NCBI RefSeq assembly: GCF_003269035.1
Contig: NZ_QLTK01000001.1
Location: 558,001-622,000, forward strand
Direction of reading: 5' to 3'
Length of the DNA: 64,000 nucleotides
Source: Paraburkholderia bryophila
GTDB lineage: Bacteria; Pseudomonadota; Gammaproteobacteria; Burkholderiales; Burkholderiaceae
Below the pieces are notes generated by a model. It was given only the letters and a program-made list of their open reading frames with translations, did no database searches and was not told the origin of the DNA. Positions 53,199-61,846 of the stretch are shown piece after piece (the first letter of the stretch is position 1; each line of letters starts with the position of its first letter). The translations under genes were made by a program, and so were the position numbers.

Positions 53199-53717
53199 TT
53201 AAAGCACCGAACGCGCGACCTGGCTCTTCGTCAGGTCGCGATGCGTCAGATACAGACGCAAATCGAATTCGATCTGGTGGTAACCCGGCTGCATGAACTC
53301 GCACAACCGGTAGAAAGCCTTGTTGTGATCGCTTTCCTTCAGATGCGCGAGTTCGTGGACCACGATCATTTTCAGAAACTCCGGCGCGGCCGCCTTGAAC
53401 AGCGACGCCACGCGAATTTCCTTCTTCGCCTTCAGCTTGCCGCCCTGCACGCGGGAGATGCTGGTGTGCAGACCGAGCGCATGACGCACGACGTCGAGCT
53501 TGCTGTCGTACGTGACCTTGTCGATCTGCTCCGCGCTGCGCAGGTGTTCACGTTTCAGCTCGGCGCAGTAGGCGTATAACGCCCGGTCGGTTTGCACCTC
53601 GTGCGTGTGCGGATAACGCTCGGCGAGATACGCGCCGAGTTGCTCACCGGCGATCATCTTCTTCACCTTTTCCTGCAGCGGCGCCGGATAGCCGGTCAGG
53701 TATTTCAGATGCGACAT
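53199..53717 (-). CDS. YgjP-type (M48-like) metallopeptidase domain protein
   Basis: Protein of 172 residues with zinc motif HELAHLKESDHNKAF (HExxH plus downstream His), the YgjP/DUF45 family signature. The N-terminus MSHLKYLTGYPAPLQEK starts without a signal peptide. The stop is 3 bp from the stop of the convergent FdhF/YdeP gene. It lies 13 bp after a hypothetical gene on the same strand (53731-54360), so both probably form one unit. Function in vivo is unknown; the E. coli homologue is uncharacterised. Confidence 0.83.
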   Translation of the reverse strand: MSHLKYLTGYPAPLQEKVKKMIAGEQLGAYLAERYPHTHEVQTDRALYAYCAELKREHLRSAEQIDKVTYDSKLDVVRHALGLHTSISRVQGGKLKAKKEIRVASLFKAAAPEFLKMIVVHELAHLKESDHNKAFYRLCEFMQPGYHQIEFDLRLYLTHRDLTKSQVARSVL

Positions 53718-53730
53718 GACGATGCGCGGC

Positions 53731-54360
53731 TCAGGCGGAGCGGACGTTGTCTTCGCAATCGTCCCAGTAGCGAAGCGGATCGCGATGCTCGGGGTACTGC
53801 GTGTCCAGCCAGTCGGACAGCACCTTCCACTGCGGATGATTCGGGCCGCTGCGCGTGTCCCAGAACGATTCCTTGAGGATGGCGTTATTGCGCGCGCGGT
53901 CCCGCACGACGATCCGGCAGTGTTCGTTCAGGTCGTGGAACTCGGCCTTCAGGTAGTAACGCGGCAGGATCAGCAGCGTGGCGCCCTTCACCAGCCGGCC
54001 CTCGGCGCGCACGATGCCGGCGCCCTTGATGCGCAGCACGCCGTCCACCGATTTATCCGCGATCCAGTCGACCGGCAGTCTGACGACGCACTCGTTTTTG
54101 CCGACCTTGATCCAGTCCATCCGCCACGCGCGCGTGAGTGCGTCGCGCATGGCCGCCGAATCGGCATAGCCGGGCGGCAATTCCATTTCAGCCGGCAAGG
54201 TAACCAGCAGATCGTCCGCGGGCACGAAACGGGGCGAGTCGGCGAACGGGTCGCCGAAAGGGTTCGACGGGCGGCTCGCCGCCGTGGAACCGCCGGCCGG
54301 CAATCCGCCGAAAAGGTCTTCGGCGGCGCGGCGCGCGCGCTTCGATTTTTCACTGCTCAT
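53731..54360 (-). CDS. hypothetical protein upstream of the YgjP-type peptidase
   Basis: I do not recognise a family for this 209-residue protein. The ATG of MSSEKSKRARRAAEDLFGG is preferred over one 33 bp upstream because GGAGAAG precedes it. There is no signal peptide. The N-terminal third is basic and Gly/Ser/Pro-rich (disordered); the rest is mixed alpha/beta with LPRYYLKAEFHDLNEHCRI and a C-terminal SDWLDTQYPEHRDPLRYWDD. A gap of 13 bp to the metallopeptidase gene suggests they are co-transcribed and cooperate. Confidence 0.7.
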   Translation of the reverse strand: MSSEKSKRARRAAEDLFGGLPAGGSTAASRPSNPFGDPFADSPRFVPADDLLVTLPAEMELPPGYADSAAMRDALTRAWRMDWIKVGKNECVVRLPVDWIADKSVDGVLRIKGAGIVRAEGRLVKGATLLILPRYYLKAEFHDLNEHCRIVVRDRARNNAILKESFWDTRSGPNHPQWKVLSDWLDTQYPEHRDPLRYWDDCEDNVRSA

Positions 54361-54500
54361 CTGCTTCTCCGTTGAACGTCCACATGTCTTCATCAGCCGG
54401 CTTCCCGGCGGTGAATTGCGTTCCCGGCGACAGCCGACGAACCACGCCGGTTGGATCGGTGTTTTTCATCCACGAAGTCTAACCTGGGATGCGTGCCGCG

Positions 54501-56093
54501 CTACTTCAACCCGAGCCGCTTCGCGAGCCGGTTGAGGTTCGCGCGATCAAGGCCGAGTTCGCGCGCCGCCGCGGCCCAATTTTGCCGATGCCGCTCCAGC
54601 GTCTCGACCACGATGCTCCGCTCGAACGCCGTCACCGCGCTACGAAAATCCTTCTCCACGACCGCCGGCGCGTTTGCAGGCACGCCTTCCCGCGGTTCGG
54701 CGAACGCACCGGAAAAAGCGAAATCCGCCGCGTTCAGCGTGAGAATCCGCCGCCGCTCGCGATTGCTCGCCAGCGCCTTCAGCGCGCTACGTCCAATCAG
54801 ATGTTCGAGTTCCCGCACGTTGCCCGGCCAGGGATAACGCAGTAGCGCGGCTTGCGCGTCGGCGGCAAGACGCAGACTCAGCAAGCCGAGCCGCGAGCGG
54901 TTTTCTTCGAGGAAGAAACCGGCCAGCAACAACACGTCCCGGCCGCGTTCGCGCAACGGCGGCACACGTAGCGGATAAACACTGAGCCGGTGATAAAGAT
55001 CGGCACGAAAGCGGCCCGCCCTCACCTCTTCGGCGAGATCGCGATTCGTCGCGGCGATCAGGCGAACGTCGACCTTGTGCTCGTGATCCGAGCCGATGCG
55101 TTGCAACTGGCCGTTTTGCAGCACGCGCAGCAATTTAGCCTGCACGGCAAGCGGCAATTCGCCGACTTCGTCCAGAAACAGCGTACCGCCGTCGGCCAGT
55201 TCGAATTTGCCGCGCCGGTCCGACGACGCGCCGGAGAACGCCCCCCGCACGTGCCCGAACAATTCGCTTTCCACCAGCGTATCCGGCAAGGCCGCGCAGT
55301 TGAGGCTGATCATCGGCTTGCCGGCCCGCGCAGAGAGCGCGTGAATCGCGTTCGCCACCAGTTCCTTGCCGACCCCGGTCTCGCCGGTAATCAGCACGGT
55401 CAGATCGCTGCCGGCCACGACGTCGATTTCTTCGAGCAGATGCGTGTGCGACGCGCTGCTGCCGACCATCTCGCGACGGCTCTGCCCGCTCGCCTGCCGA
55501 TACGCTTCGGCACGCCGCCGCTCTTCTTCGCCCGTGCGCGCCAGCGTGTCGATTCGCTCCACCACGCTGACGGTCGCCGCCGCGAGGCTCAGGAAGGCCT
55601 GCAACGAGGCCATGTCGATCGCGTCGAAACGCGCCGGGTCCAACGCGTCGAGGGTGAGAAGCCCCCACGGGCGGCCGCCGATCAGCAGCGGACAGCCGAG
55701 GCAATCGTGGACCTCGAGATGCCCCGCCATGCCCTGCACCAGGCCGTCGTAGGGGTCGGGCAAATCGGAATCGGCGGCGAAGCGGGTCGGCTCGGGCCGC
55801 GCGAGCAATTGCGCGAAACGCGGATGCTCGCTCACACGAAAGCGCCGCCCGAGCGTGTCGCTGCTCAGGCCGTCGATCGCGAGCGGCACCAGCGTGTCGC
55901 CTTCAAGGCGCAACAGCGCCGCCGCGTCGCCGGGAAACAGCGTGCGCAGGCTGCTCAACAAACGGCGAAAGCGCTCGCTGTCGGACAACTCGCGCGACAG
56001 ATCCTGGATCAGCGGCGTCAGCACATCCAACACCGCCCGCGCAGTCAATCCGACTGCCGATGGAGTCTCTTTGACCAGAGTCGAATCGACCAT
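54501..56093 (-). CDS. norR: nitric-oxide-responsive sigma-54 activator NorR
   Basis: Regulator of 530 residues. The N-terminal GAF domain (about 20-185) contains HDCLGCPL, corresponding to the region that holds the NO-sensing mononuclear iron; the central AAA+ domain has Walker A GETGVGKE and the sigma-54 contact loop GAFSGA (Ser replaces the usual Thr); the C-terminal Fis-type HTH is present ([21 protein letters not shown]). The divergent flavohemoglobin gene hmp is its likely target, and a sigma-54-like promoter with an ATCCCA dyad lies in the 112-bp gap. Confidence 0.93.
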   Translation of the reverse strand: MVDSTLVKETPSAVGLTARAVLDVLTPLIQDLSRELSDSERFRRLLSSLRTLFPGDAAALLRLEGDTLVPLAIDGLSSDTLGRRFRVSEHPRFAQLLARPEPTRFAADSDLPDPYDGLVQGMAGHLEVHDCLGCPLLIGGRPWGLLTLDALDPARFDAIDMASLQAFLSLAAATVSVVERIDTLARTGEEERRRAEAYRQASGQSRREMVGSSASHTHLLEEIDVVAGSDLTVLITGETGVGKELVANAIHALSARAGKPMISLNCAALPDTLVESELFGHVRGAFSGASSDRRGKFELADGGTLFLDEVGELPLAVQAKLLRVLQNGQLQRIGSDHEHKVDVRLIAATNRDLAEEVRAGRFRADLYHRLSVYPLRVPPLRERGRDVLLLAGFFLEENRSRLGLLSLRLAADAQAALLRYPWPGNVRELEHLIGRSALKALASNRERRRILTLNAADFAFSGAFAEPREGVPANAPAVVEKDFRSAVTAFERSIVVETLERHRQNWAAAARELGLDRANLNRLAKRLGLK

Positions 56094-56103
56094 ATATGAA
56101 AAT

Positions 56104-56124
56104 ATCCCATTGATTTATTGGGAT
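56104..56124. promoter_or_regulatory. inverted repeat between norR and hmp
   Basis: ATCCCA-N9-TGGGAT, with an A+T-rich centre. It lies 12 bp upstream of the norR ATG and about 9 bp upstream of the sigma-54-like site. It differs from the published NorR GT-N7-AC consensus, so another regulator or a diverged NorR site is possible. Confidence 0.4.
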
Positions 56125-56132
56125 TTTACACC

Positions 56133-56148
56133 TGGCATGAAACATGGA
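56133..56148 (+). promoter_or_regulatory. candidate sigma-54 promoter of hmp
   Basis: TGGCATGAAACATGGA: the -24 GG is correct and 10 bp before the -12 position, but the -12 dinucleotide is GG instead of GC, so the match is imperfect. It points toward hmp, 58 bp from its ATG. Confidence 0.4.
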
Positions 56149-56205
56149 TAGAGAAGGCATTGGCCGCGACCCGGCCCGTTATCCACTCACCACGAGGACT
56201 GATCC

Positions 56206-57387
56206 ATGCTTTCTCCCGAACATCGCGCCATCGTCAAAGCCACCGTGCCGCTGCTCGAAAGCGGCGGCGAAGCGCTGACCACCCACTTCTACGATCTGAT
56301 GATCGAGGCGTATCCCGAGGTGCGCCCGCTGTTCAACCAGGCCAATCAGGCCAGCGGCGCGCAGCAACGCGCGCTCGCCAACGGCGTGCTGATGTACGCG
56401 CGCCACATCGACAGGCTCGACCAGCTCGGCGGTCTCGTCGGACAAGTCACCAACAAGCACGTCGCGCTGAATATCCTGCCCGAGCACTATCCGATTGTCG
56501 GCCGGTGTCTGCTGCGCTCCATCCGCGAAGTGCTCGGCGCGGAGATCGCCACCGACGCGGTGATCGAAGCCTGGGCCGCTGCTTACCAGCAACTCGCCGA
56601 TCTGCTGATCGGCGTCGAGGAAACGATGTACGCCGAACGCGAGGCGGCGCCCGGCGGCTGGCGCGGCACGCGGCGGTTCCGCGTGGCTCGCAAGGTGCGC
56701 GAAAGCGACGAGATCACGTCGTTCCATCTGCGCCCCGAGGACGCCGGCGCGTTGCTCGCGTTCGAGCCGGGGCAGTACATCGGCGTGCGGCTCGTGATAG
56801 ACGGCGTTGAAGTGCGCCGCAACTATTCGCTGTCGGCCATGGCCGATGGCCGCGAGTACCGCATCAGCGTGAAGCGCGAGCCCAATGGCCAGGTGTCGAA
56901 TTACCTGCACGAGCAGGTCGCGGAAAACGACACGCTGGACCTGTTCGCGCCGGCCGGCGATTTCACCCTTCAGCCCGGCGACAAACCGCTCGTGCTGATC
57001 AGCGGCGGCGTCGGCATCACCCCGACACTGGCGATGCTGCAGGCCGCGCTCGGCAGCGGACGTCCGGTGCATTTCATCCATTCCGCGCGGCACGGCGGCG
57101 TTCATGCGTTCCGCGACACGATCGAGCAACTGGCCGCGCGCCATCCCCAACTGAAGCGCTTCTATTGCTACGAGCAGCGCCGCGAACAGGACGCCGACGT
57201 GCATGGGATCGGCTATCTCGACGCGGCGCGGCTCGATCGCTGGCTGCCGCGGACGCGCGACATCGACGTCTATTTTCTCGGCCCGATCGCGTTCATGAAA
57301 GCCATGAAGAAGCATCTCAAAGCGCTCGGCGTACCCGAGTCGCAAAGCCGCTACGAGTTCTTCGGCCCGGCTGCGGCGCTGGAATAG
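56206..57387 (+). CDS. hmp: flavohemoglobin (nitric oxide dioxygenase)
   Basis: Converts NO plus O2 to nitrate using NAD(P)H. The protein is 393 residues: globin domain (1-~140; HFYDLMIEAYPEVRPLF and proximal His in VTNKHVALNI), FAD-binding RNYSLSAMADG, and NAD(P)-binding GGVGITPTLAML, followed by the C-terminal FMKAMKKHLKALG segment. GAGG precedes the ATG. The divergent norR gene and the promoter between them indicate NO-induced expression. Confidence 0.97.
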   Translation: MLSPEHRAIVKATVPLLESGGEALTTHFYDLMIEAYPEVRPLFNQANQASGAQQRALANGVLMYARHIDRLDQLGGLVGQVTNKHVALNILPEHYPIVGRCLLRSIREVLGAEIATDAVIEAWAAAYQQLADLLIGVEETMYAEREAAPGGWRGTRRFRVARKVRESDEITSFHLRPEDAGALLAFEPGQYIGVRLVIDGVEVRRNYSLSAMADGREYRISVKREPNGQVSNYLHEQVAENDTLDLFAPAGDFTLQPGDKPLVLISGGVGITPTLAMLQAALGSGRPVHFIHSARHGGVHAFRDTIEQLAARHPQLKRFYCYEQRREQDADVHGIGYLDAARLDRWLPRTRDIDVYFLGPIAFMKAMKKHLKALGVPESQSRYEFFGPAAALE

Positions 57388-57437
57388 GCGAATAGTCGCG
57401 TCGTCGAATAGCAACAATCTGTTCCACAAACCTGGGG

Positions 57438-57466
57438 TTGCACCTGAGGCCAAAGTCGACTACATT
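57438..57466 (+). promoter_or_regulatory. sigma-70 promoter of the Rrf2-azoreductase operon
   Basis: -35 TTGCAC (57438-57443), 17-bp spacer, -10 TACATT (57461-57466); predicted start near 57473. The palindrome ACGATATCGT (57474-57483) lies directly after the -10, a typical position for autoregulation. Confidence 0.6.
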
Positions 57467-57473
57467 CTTAACT

Positions 57474-57483
57474 ACGATATCGT
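57474..57483. promoter_or_regulatory. candidate Rrf2 operator
   Basis: Perfect 10-bp palindrome ACGATATCGT at the predicted transcription start, flanked by TTAACT (57468-57473) and AGTTAA (57491-57496). It probably binds the Rrf2 regulator encoded just downstream. Confidence 0.45.
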
Positions 57484-57500
57484 GAGTCGGAGTTAAGGAA

Positions 57501-58061
57501 ATGTCACACATCAGCACAGGTGTCGAGTATGGGTTGCATTGCCTGCTCTATCTCAGCGATCCCGCTGCCGGCGTGAGCGACGCGAGCGCGAAAGATCTCG
57601 CGGAGCTTCAGGGCGTGCCGGTGGAGTACGTCGCCAAGCTGTTCACCAAGCTCTCGCGGGCCGGCATCGTTGCCGCGACCGAAGGCGTGCGAGGCGGCTT
57701 CCGGCTGGCACGGCCGGCGGCCGAGATCAGCGTGCTCGACGTCGTGAATGCGATCGACGGCAACAAGGCGCTGTTCGATTGCCGCGAAATCCGCGCGAAT
57801 TGCGCGGTGTTCGGCGATAAACCGCCGGCATGGGCCACGCGTGGCGTGTGCTCGATCCATGCCGTGATGCTGGATGCCGAAAAGCGCATGACTGAATCGC
57901 TCGCCGCGCATTCGCTAGCCGATCTGGCGACACGCACGGTCCAAAAAGCGCCCGCCACCTACGGGCATCAGGTCGTCAAGTGGCTCGGGCACCGCTCGTC
58001 CACGCGCCGCAGCGAGAGCGGCCATCCTCATCGAAATTCCCATCAAGGAGAGAAGTCGTGA
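57501..58061 (+). CDS. Rrf2-family transcriptional regulator with three Cys
   Basis: Regulator of 186 residues. The N-terminal winged HTH (about 5-70) has GVEYGLHCLLYLSDP and PVEYVAKLFTKLSRAG. Residues ~92-116 hold Cys-x6-Cys-x15-Cys (CREIRANC, GVCSIH), in the place where IscR/NsrR keep iron-sulfur ligands but with wider spacing, so a redox- or cluster-sensing role is plausible. The C-terminus is basic and disordered. The stop overlaps the start of the azoreductase gene by 4 bp (GTGA). Promoter and palindrome are just upstream. Confidence 0.87.
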   Translation: MSHISTGVEYGLHCLLYLSDPAAGVSDASAKDLAELQGVPVEYVAKLFTKLSRAGIVAATEGVRGGFRLARPAAEISVLDVVNAIDGNKALFDCREIRANCAVFGDKPPAWATRGVCSIHAVMLDAEKRMTESLAAHSLADLATRTVQKAPATYGHQVVKWLGHRSSTRRSESGHPHRNSHQGEKS

Positions 58062-58726
58062 AAGTCCTGCACGTCGACGCGAGCGCCAAGCGCGAACGTT
58101 CCAATTCGCGCGCGTTGAGCCGCTATTTCATCGAACGCCTGCGCAGTGAAGGCGTGGCGCTCGAGATCGATTATCTGGACGTCACGGTCGATACCCCCGC
58201 GCATGTCACCGAAGCGTTTGCGATTGCCACCTACACGCCGGAGCAGGAGCGCACACCGACCATGAAGGCGACCCTGGCGGCCTCGGACGCGCTCTGCCGT
58301 CGCCTGCTCGATGCCGATGCGCTGATTTTCGCCATGCCGATGTACAACTGGTCGATGCCTTCCGCGTTCAAGGCCTATATCGACAACATCACGCGCACCG
58401 GGCTCACGTACGTCTTTGCCGAAGGCGGCCGTATCGAAGGGCAGCTTCAGCGGCAGAAAACCCTCTTCATCACGAGCCGCGGTGCGGATCTGCGCACCGC
58501 CCCGTTCTCGTCGATGGACGCACTCACACCGGCATTGAAAGCCGCGTTCGGATTTATCGGCGTGGCGAACCCCACGTTCGTCGATGCGCAGCCGCTGCAG
58601 TTCTCGGATCAGCAAGCTCGCGCCGAAGCGCTCGAACGCGCGCATCGTGAGCTGGACGCCGTCGCCGCGCAATGGGCGGATGCGCAGTCGCAAGTCGAAG
58701 CCGACGAAGCGTCGCTGACTGCGTAA
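58058..58726 (+). CDS. FMN-dependent NADH-azoreductase/quinone reductase family protein
   Basis: Flavodoxin-fold oxidoreductase of 222 residues (AzoR/FMN-dependent azoreductase family), reducing quinones or azo compounds with NAD(P)H. The start is a GTG with AAGGAGA upstream and a 4-bp overlap with the Rrf2 stop, so the two are translationally coupled. Family features: VLHVDASAKRERSNSRALS near the N-terminus (FMN phosphate loop) and MPMYNWSMPSAFKAYIDNITR (the FMN-isoalloxazine region). It is presumably repressed by the Rrf2 regulator. Confidence 0.88.
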   Translation: MKVLHVDASAKRERSNSRALSRYFIERLRSEGVALEIDYLDVTVDTPAHVTEAFAIATYTPEQERTPTMKATLAASDALCRRLLDADALIFAMPMYNWSMPSAFKAYIDNITRTGLTYVFAEGGRIEGQLQRQKTLFITSRGADLRTAPFSSMDALTPALKAAFGFIGVANPTFVDAQPLQFSDQQARAEALERAHRELDAVAAQWADAQSQVEADEASLTA

Positions 58727-58839
58727 TCGCAGTCGAAATATTTCCCGTACTGACGTAGTGGACGATTCGTCATCCGAAGCATCGGGAAGCGTGTCGCCGT
58801 TAAATCGGTCATTGAAATTATCCAGCCAGGAAATCCGTC

Positions 58840-59295
58840 ATGAATCTTCGTTCACTCATCACGGCGACGACGTTCGCCGTTCTTTCGGTCGCTGCCGCTT
58901 CGCAGGCCGTTGACGCCGCAGAAGCCTCGGCCCCCGCTGCATCTTCCGCCACCGCGCCGCGCGAAACCATCGCGCCCGCCTTCGTCGAACCGATCGCCAA
59001 CGTGCCGGGCAAGACGATGACCGCATTGATCGTCGACTACGCGCCCGGCGGCAAGACGCCCGCGCATCGGCATGGTCAGGCGTTCGTGGTCGGCTATGTG
59101 CTGTCCGGCGCGATTCGCAGTCAGGTCGACGGGGGCGAGACGCACGTCTATCACGCCGGCGAGCACTGGACCGAAAAGCCGGGCGCGCATCACACCGTCA
59201 GCGAAAACGCGAGCGACACCGAACCCGCCAGGCTGCTCGCTATTTTCGTCGCGGACAGCAAGGACAAGGATCTGGTGACGGTGGACAAGAAGTAA
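58840..59295 (+). CDS. secreted cupin-domain protein
   Basis: Exported protein of 151 residues with a signal peptide (MNLRSLITATTFAVLSVAAA, cleavage after VDA). The single cupin domain (about 60-145) has the metal motif PAHRHGQAFVVGYVLSG and second motif GEHWTEKPGAHHTVSENAS, with three His and one Glu as likely metal ligands. AGGAAA precedes the ATG. A hairpin follows the stop. No partner genes; substrate unknown. Confidence 0.85.
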   Translation: MNLRSLITATTFAVLSVAAASQAVDAAEASAPAASSATAPRETIAPAFVEPIANVPGKTMTALIVDYAPGGKTPAHRHGQAFVVGYVLSGAIRSQVDGGETHVYHAGEHWTEKPGAHHTVSENASDTEPARLLAIFVADSKDKDLVTVDKK

Positions 59296-59296
59296 T

Positions 59297-59324
59297 CAGC
59301 CAGACGCCGTACGGCATCTGGCTG
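59297..59324 (+). terminator. hairpin just after the cupin gene
   Basis: CAGCCAGA and TCTGGCTG (8 bp) enclose the palindrome GCCGTACGGC. It starts two bases after the stop; no T tract follows. Confidence 0.4.
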
Positions 59325-59391
59325 CCGGGAGGATTGTCAGCGCGTGCGTGCGCACTGGCAATCTCCGGGCGCTGCTGAACAGCCGGCGCGA

Positions 59392-59979
59392 TTAACCGCG
59401 CGCCCGGTCGATTGCGGCGAGCGCGACTTCCCGCGCCAGATCCGCATACAGTTCGGCCCACTTGCCGAGCAGACTCGGATCGTTGATCAGGAACAGCGGA
59501 TGCTCGACCCACGCGCTGACCTGCGGCCCTTTCCATGCAAGCTCGAAGATCCGTACGTCTTCATCGTCGCTCACGCCGATGTCGACCAGCTCGCGAAACG
59601 AAGCCAGATTGCTGAGCGTCACTTCCTGAACCGGGAGTCGATGAATCGCGGCCAGCGCGGCGGCGGCGCGCGCTCGCGCGTCGTCGCGGCTGTCGGCGCT
59701 CAGAAACACGACGCTTTCGTCGTGATCGTGGCTGAACACCGCGCGATACAGGGAGGTCTTGCAGAGGTGACTGAGTTCGGTACCCATGGTTGCTCGCGCT
59801 CCTGTAAGGTTTTTGTTATCCAGAGCCACCACCTGAGCGACGCTTTTTTGCGCCGCGTGCTTTTGCTGCCGACGGCGATATCGGTCGCTGCCCCAGTACA
59901 CATACACGCCGCATACGGCGAGGCAAGCCAGTGCTAGAACCCCGACTCCCCCAAGTACCGCCAGATCGGTGTACGCCAT
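59392..59979 (-). CDS. membrane-anchored hypothetical protein
   Basis: Uncharacterised protein of 195 residues. The ATG of MAYTDLAVLGGVGVLALACL is preceded by GGGAG; one N-terminal transmembrane segment (about 5-27) is followed by a basic stretch (WGSDRYRRRQQKH) and a cytoplasmic domain. The rest has no known family. It is convergent with the cupin gene. Confidence 0.7.
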   Translation of the reverse strand: MAYTDLAVLGGVGVLALACLAVCGVYVYWGSDRYRRRQQKHAAQKSVAQVVALDNKNLTGARATMGTELSHLCKTSLYRAVFSHDHDESVVFLSADSRDDARARAAAALAAIHRLPVQEVTLSNLASFRELVDIGVSDDEDVRIFELAWKGPQVSAWVEHPLFLINDPSLLGKWAELYADLAREVALAAIDRARG

Positions 59980-60381
59980 GTCAGGCTCCCTTGAGTCTCG
60001 CGGCCCCTGTGCCGGCGTTGCCCTGAATCTTGCGGGCAAACCCGGATAGGAACCGGGAACGCGCGGCGTCGAACAGGTCTGCTCTCATCGTTGGCATGGC
60101 CATGATTTTTATGAGCGAGGGGACGTTAAGGCGAGTATCGGACCGGCTTCGCCGATGATCAATTGAGCACACGTCTCTATTGACCAATCGGTGCGGCTAT
60201 AGGAGTCTATTGGGCTGGGCGGTTAGCCTCGCCCCGCAGCCGACAGGGATTATCCCGCTGAAAGCGCGGGCCATCAGGTTGCGACGCGGCCAGTGCAGTC
60301 CGGCGCCACTGTCTCGCATCCAACTTAAGAACCCGGCAAATAGCCGGCGGCGCTCACACGCGCCGTCGGCCCAACCAACGC
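59980..60381. other. intergenic region upstream of the membrane-anchored protein gene
   Basis: About 400 bp between two minus-strand genes. A weak hairpin CCGGC/GCCGG (60333-60347), followed on the minus strand by GTTCTT, might terminate the aspA operon. Nothing else recognisable. Confidence 0.4.
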
Positions 60382-61800
60382 CTACGACACCGTCCCCACC
60401 TTCCTCGGCTGAGTCAACATCGCAGGCTGCAAGATCTCATCGAGCTGCGTCTGACTCAAGAGCCCTTTCTCCACCACGATCTCAGCCACGCTTCGACCGG
60501 AAGCGAGCGCTTCCTGCGCGACTTCCGTCGCATGCGTGTAGCCGATATACAAGTTGAGCGCGGTCACGATTCCAATCGAGTTTTCCACGATTGCTCGCAA
60601 GCGGTCGCGATTGGCGGTGATCCCGTCCACGCATCGGGACGCCAGCGTCAAGCACCCTGCCCGCAGATGGGCCACGCTTTTGAAGAGACTGTGCGCGATG
60701 ATCGGCTCGAACGCGTTGAGCTGAAGCTGTCCCGCCTCCGCCGCGAAACTCGCGGTCACGTCGTTGCCGATCACCTCGAACGCGATCTGATTGACGACTT
60801 CCGGAATCACCGGATTGACCTTGCCCGGCATGATGCTGGAGCCCGCCTGCACCGGCGGTAGATTGATTTCCCCCAACCCCGCGCGAGGACCGCTCGACAG
60901 AAGTCGCAAATCGTTGCAGGTCTTCGACAGCTTGACGGCCACCCGCTTCAGCACGCCGGACAATTGCACGAACGAACCGACGTCCTGAGTCGCCTCCACC
61001 AGATTCGGCGACGTGGTGAGCGCAATGCCCGTCACGCTGCTCAAATGAGTACAGACCAGCCCGGCGTACTGTGGATGCGTATTGATGCCCGTACCAATCG
61101 CCGTCGCGCCCAGGTTGATCTCGCAGATCAATTTCGACGCTTCTCTCAGGCGTTCTTCGTCTTCGCCGAGCATGACGGCGAAGGTGCTGAACTCCTGCCC
61201 CAACGTCATCGGCACGGCATCCTGCAGTTGCGTTCGGCCCATCTTCAGGTCGCTTCTGAATTCTTCCGCCTTGCGTTCGAACGACGCACGCAGCACGCCC
61301 ATCGCATCGATCAATTGCATGATGCCCGCGTAGGTCGCGATCTTCAGCGCCGTGGGGTACACGTCGTTGGTGCTTTGACCGAGGTTGACGTCCTCGTTGG
61401 GGTGCAGAACGCTGTACTCGCCTCGCTGATGCCCGAGGTGTTCGAGCGCGAGATTGGCGATGACCTCATTGGCGTTCATGTTGGTGGAGGTTCCCGCGCC
61501 GCCCTGAATGACATCCACCACGAAGTGTTCATGCGCGACGCCGGAGCGAACCTGCCGGCACGCTTGAACGATGGCCGACATCTTGAGCTCGCTGAGTAGC
61601 CCGAGATCGTAATTCGCCAGTGCGGCTGCTTCCTTGACACTCGCCAGCGCATTGATGAGATTCGGATACACCGAAATAGGAATCCCCGTGATCGGGAAGT
61701 TCTCCAATGCGCGCAATGTGTGCACGCCGTAATAGGCCGATGCGGGCACGGCGAGGTCGCCGAGAAGATCGTGTTCGATACGTTCGTTGGCTGAGAGCAT
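60382..61800 (-). CDS. aspA: aspartate ammonia-lyase (aspartase)
   Basis: Deaminates L-aspartate to fumarate and ammonia. The protein is 472 residues from MLSANERIEHDLLGD, preceded by AGGA; an upstream in-frame extension is rejected because it overlaps the racemase gene. The fumarase/aspartase signature GSSIMPGKVNPVIPE, GGAGTSTNMNANEVIAN and QSTNDVYPTALK are present. It is the third gene of an operon with a symporter and a two-domain racemase (46-bp gap), which supports a role in aspartate catabolism. Confidence 0.95.
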   Translation of the reverse strand: MLSANERIEHDLLGDLAVPASAYYGVHTLRALENFPITGIPISVYPNLINALASVKEAAALANYDLGLLSELKMSAIVQACRQVRSGVAHEHFVVDVIQGGAGTSTNMNANEVIANLALEHLGHQRGEYSVLHPNEDVNLGQSTNDVYPTALKIATYAGIMQLIDAMGVLRASFERKAEEFRSDLKMGRTQLQDAVPMTLGQEFSTFAVMLGEDEERLREASKLICEINLGATAIGTGINTHPQYAGLVCTHLSSVTGIALTTSPNLVEATQDVGSFVQLSGVLKRVAVKLSKTCNDLRLLSSGPRAGLGEINLPPVQAGSSIMPGKVNPVIPEVVNQIAFEVIGNDVTASFAAEAGQLQLNAFEPIIAHSLFKSVAHLRAGCLTLASRCVDGITANRDRLRAIVENSIGIVTALNLYIGYTHATEVAQEALASGRSVAEIVVEKGLLSQTQLDEILQPAMLTQPRKVGTVS

Positions 61801-61846
61801 GAATTCCTCGAAAGTAAAAATGACGGCAGAGACGTGATGCGGTCGT

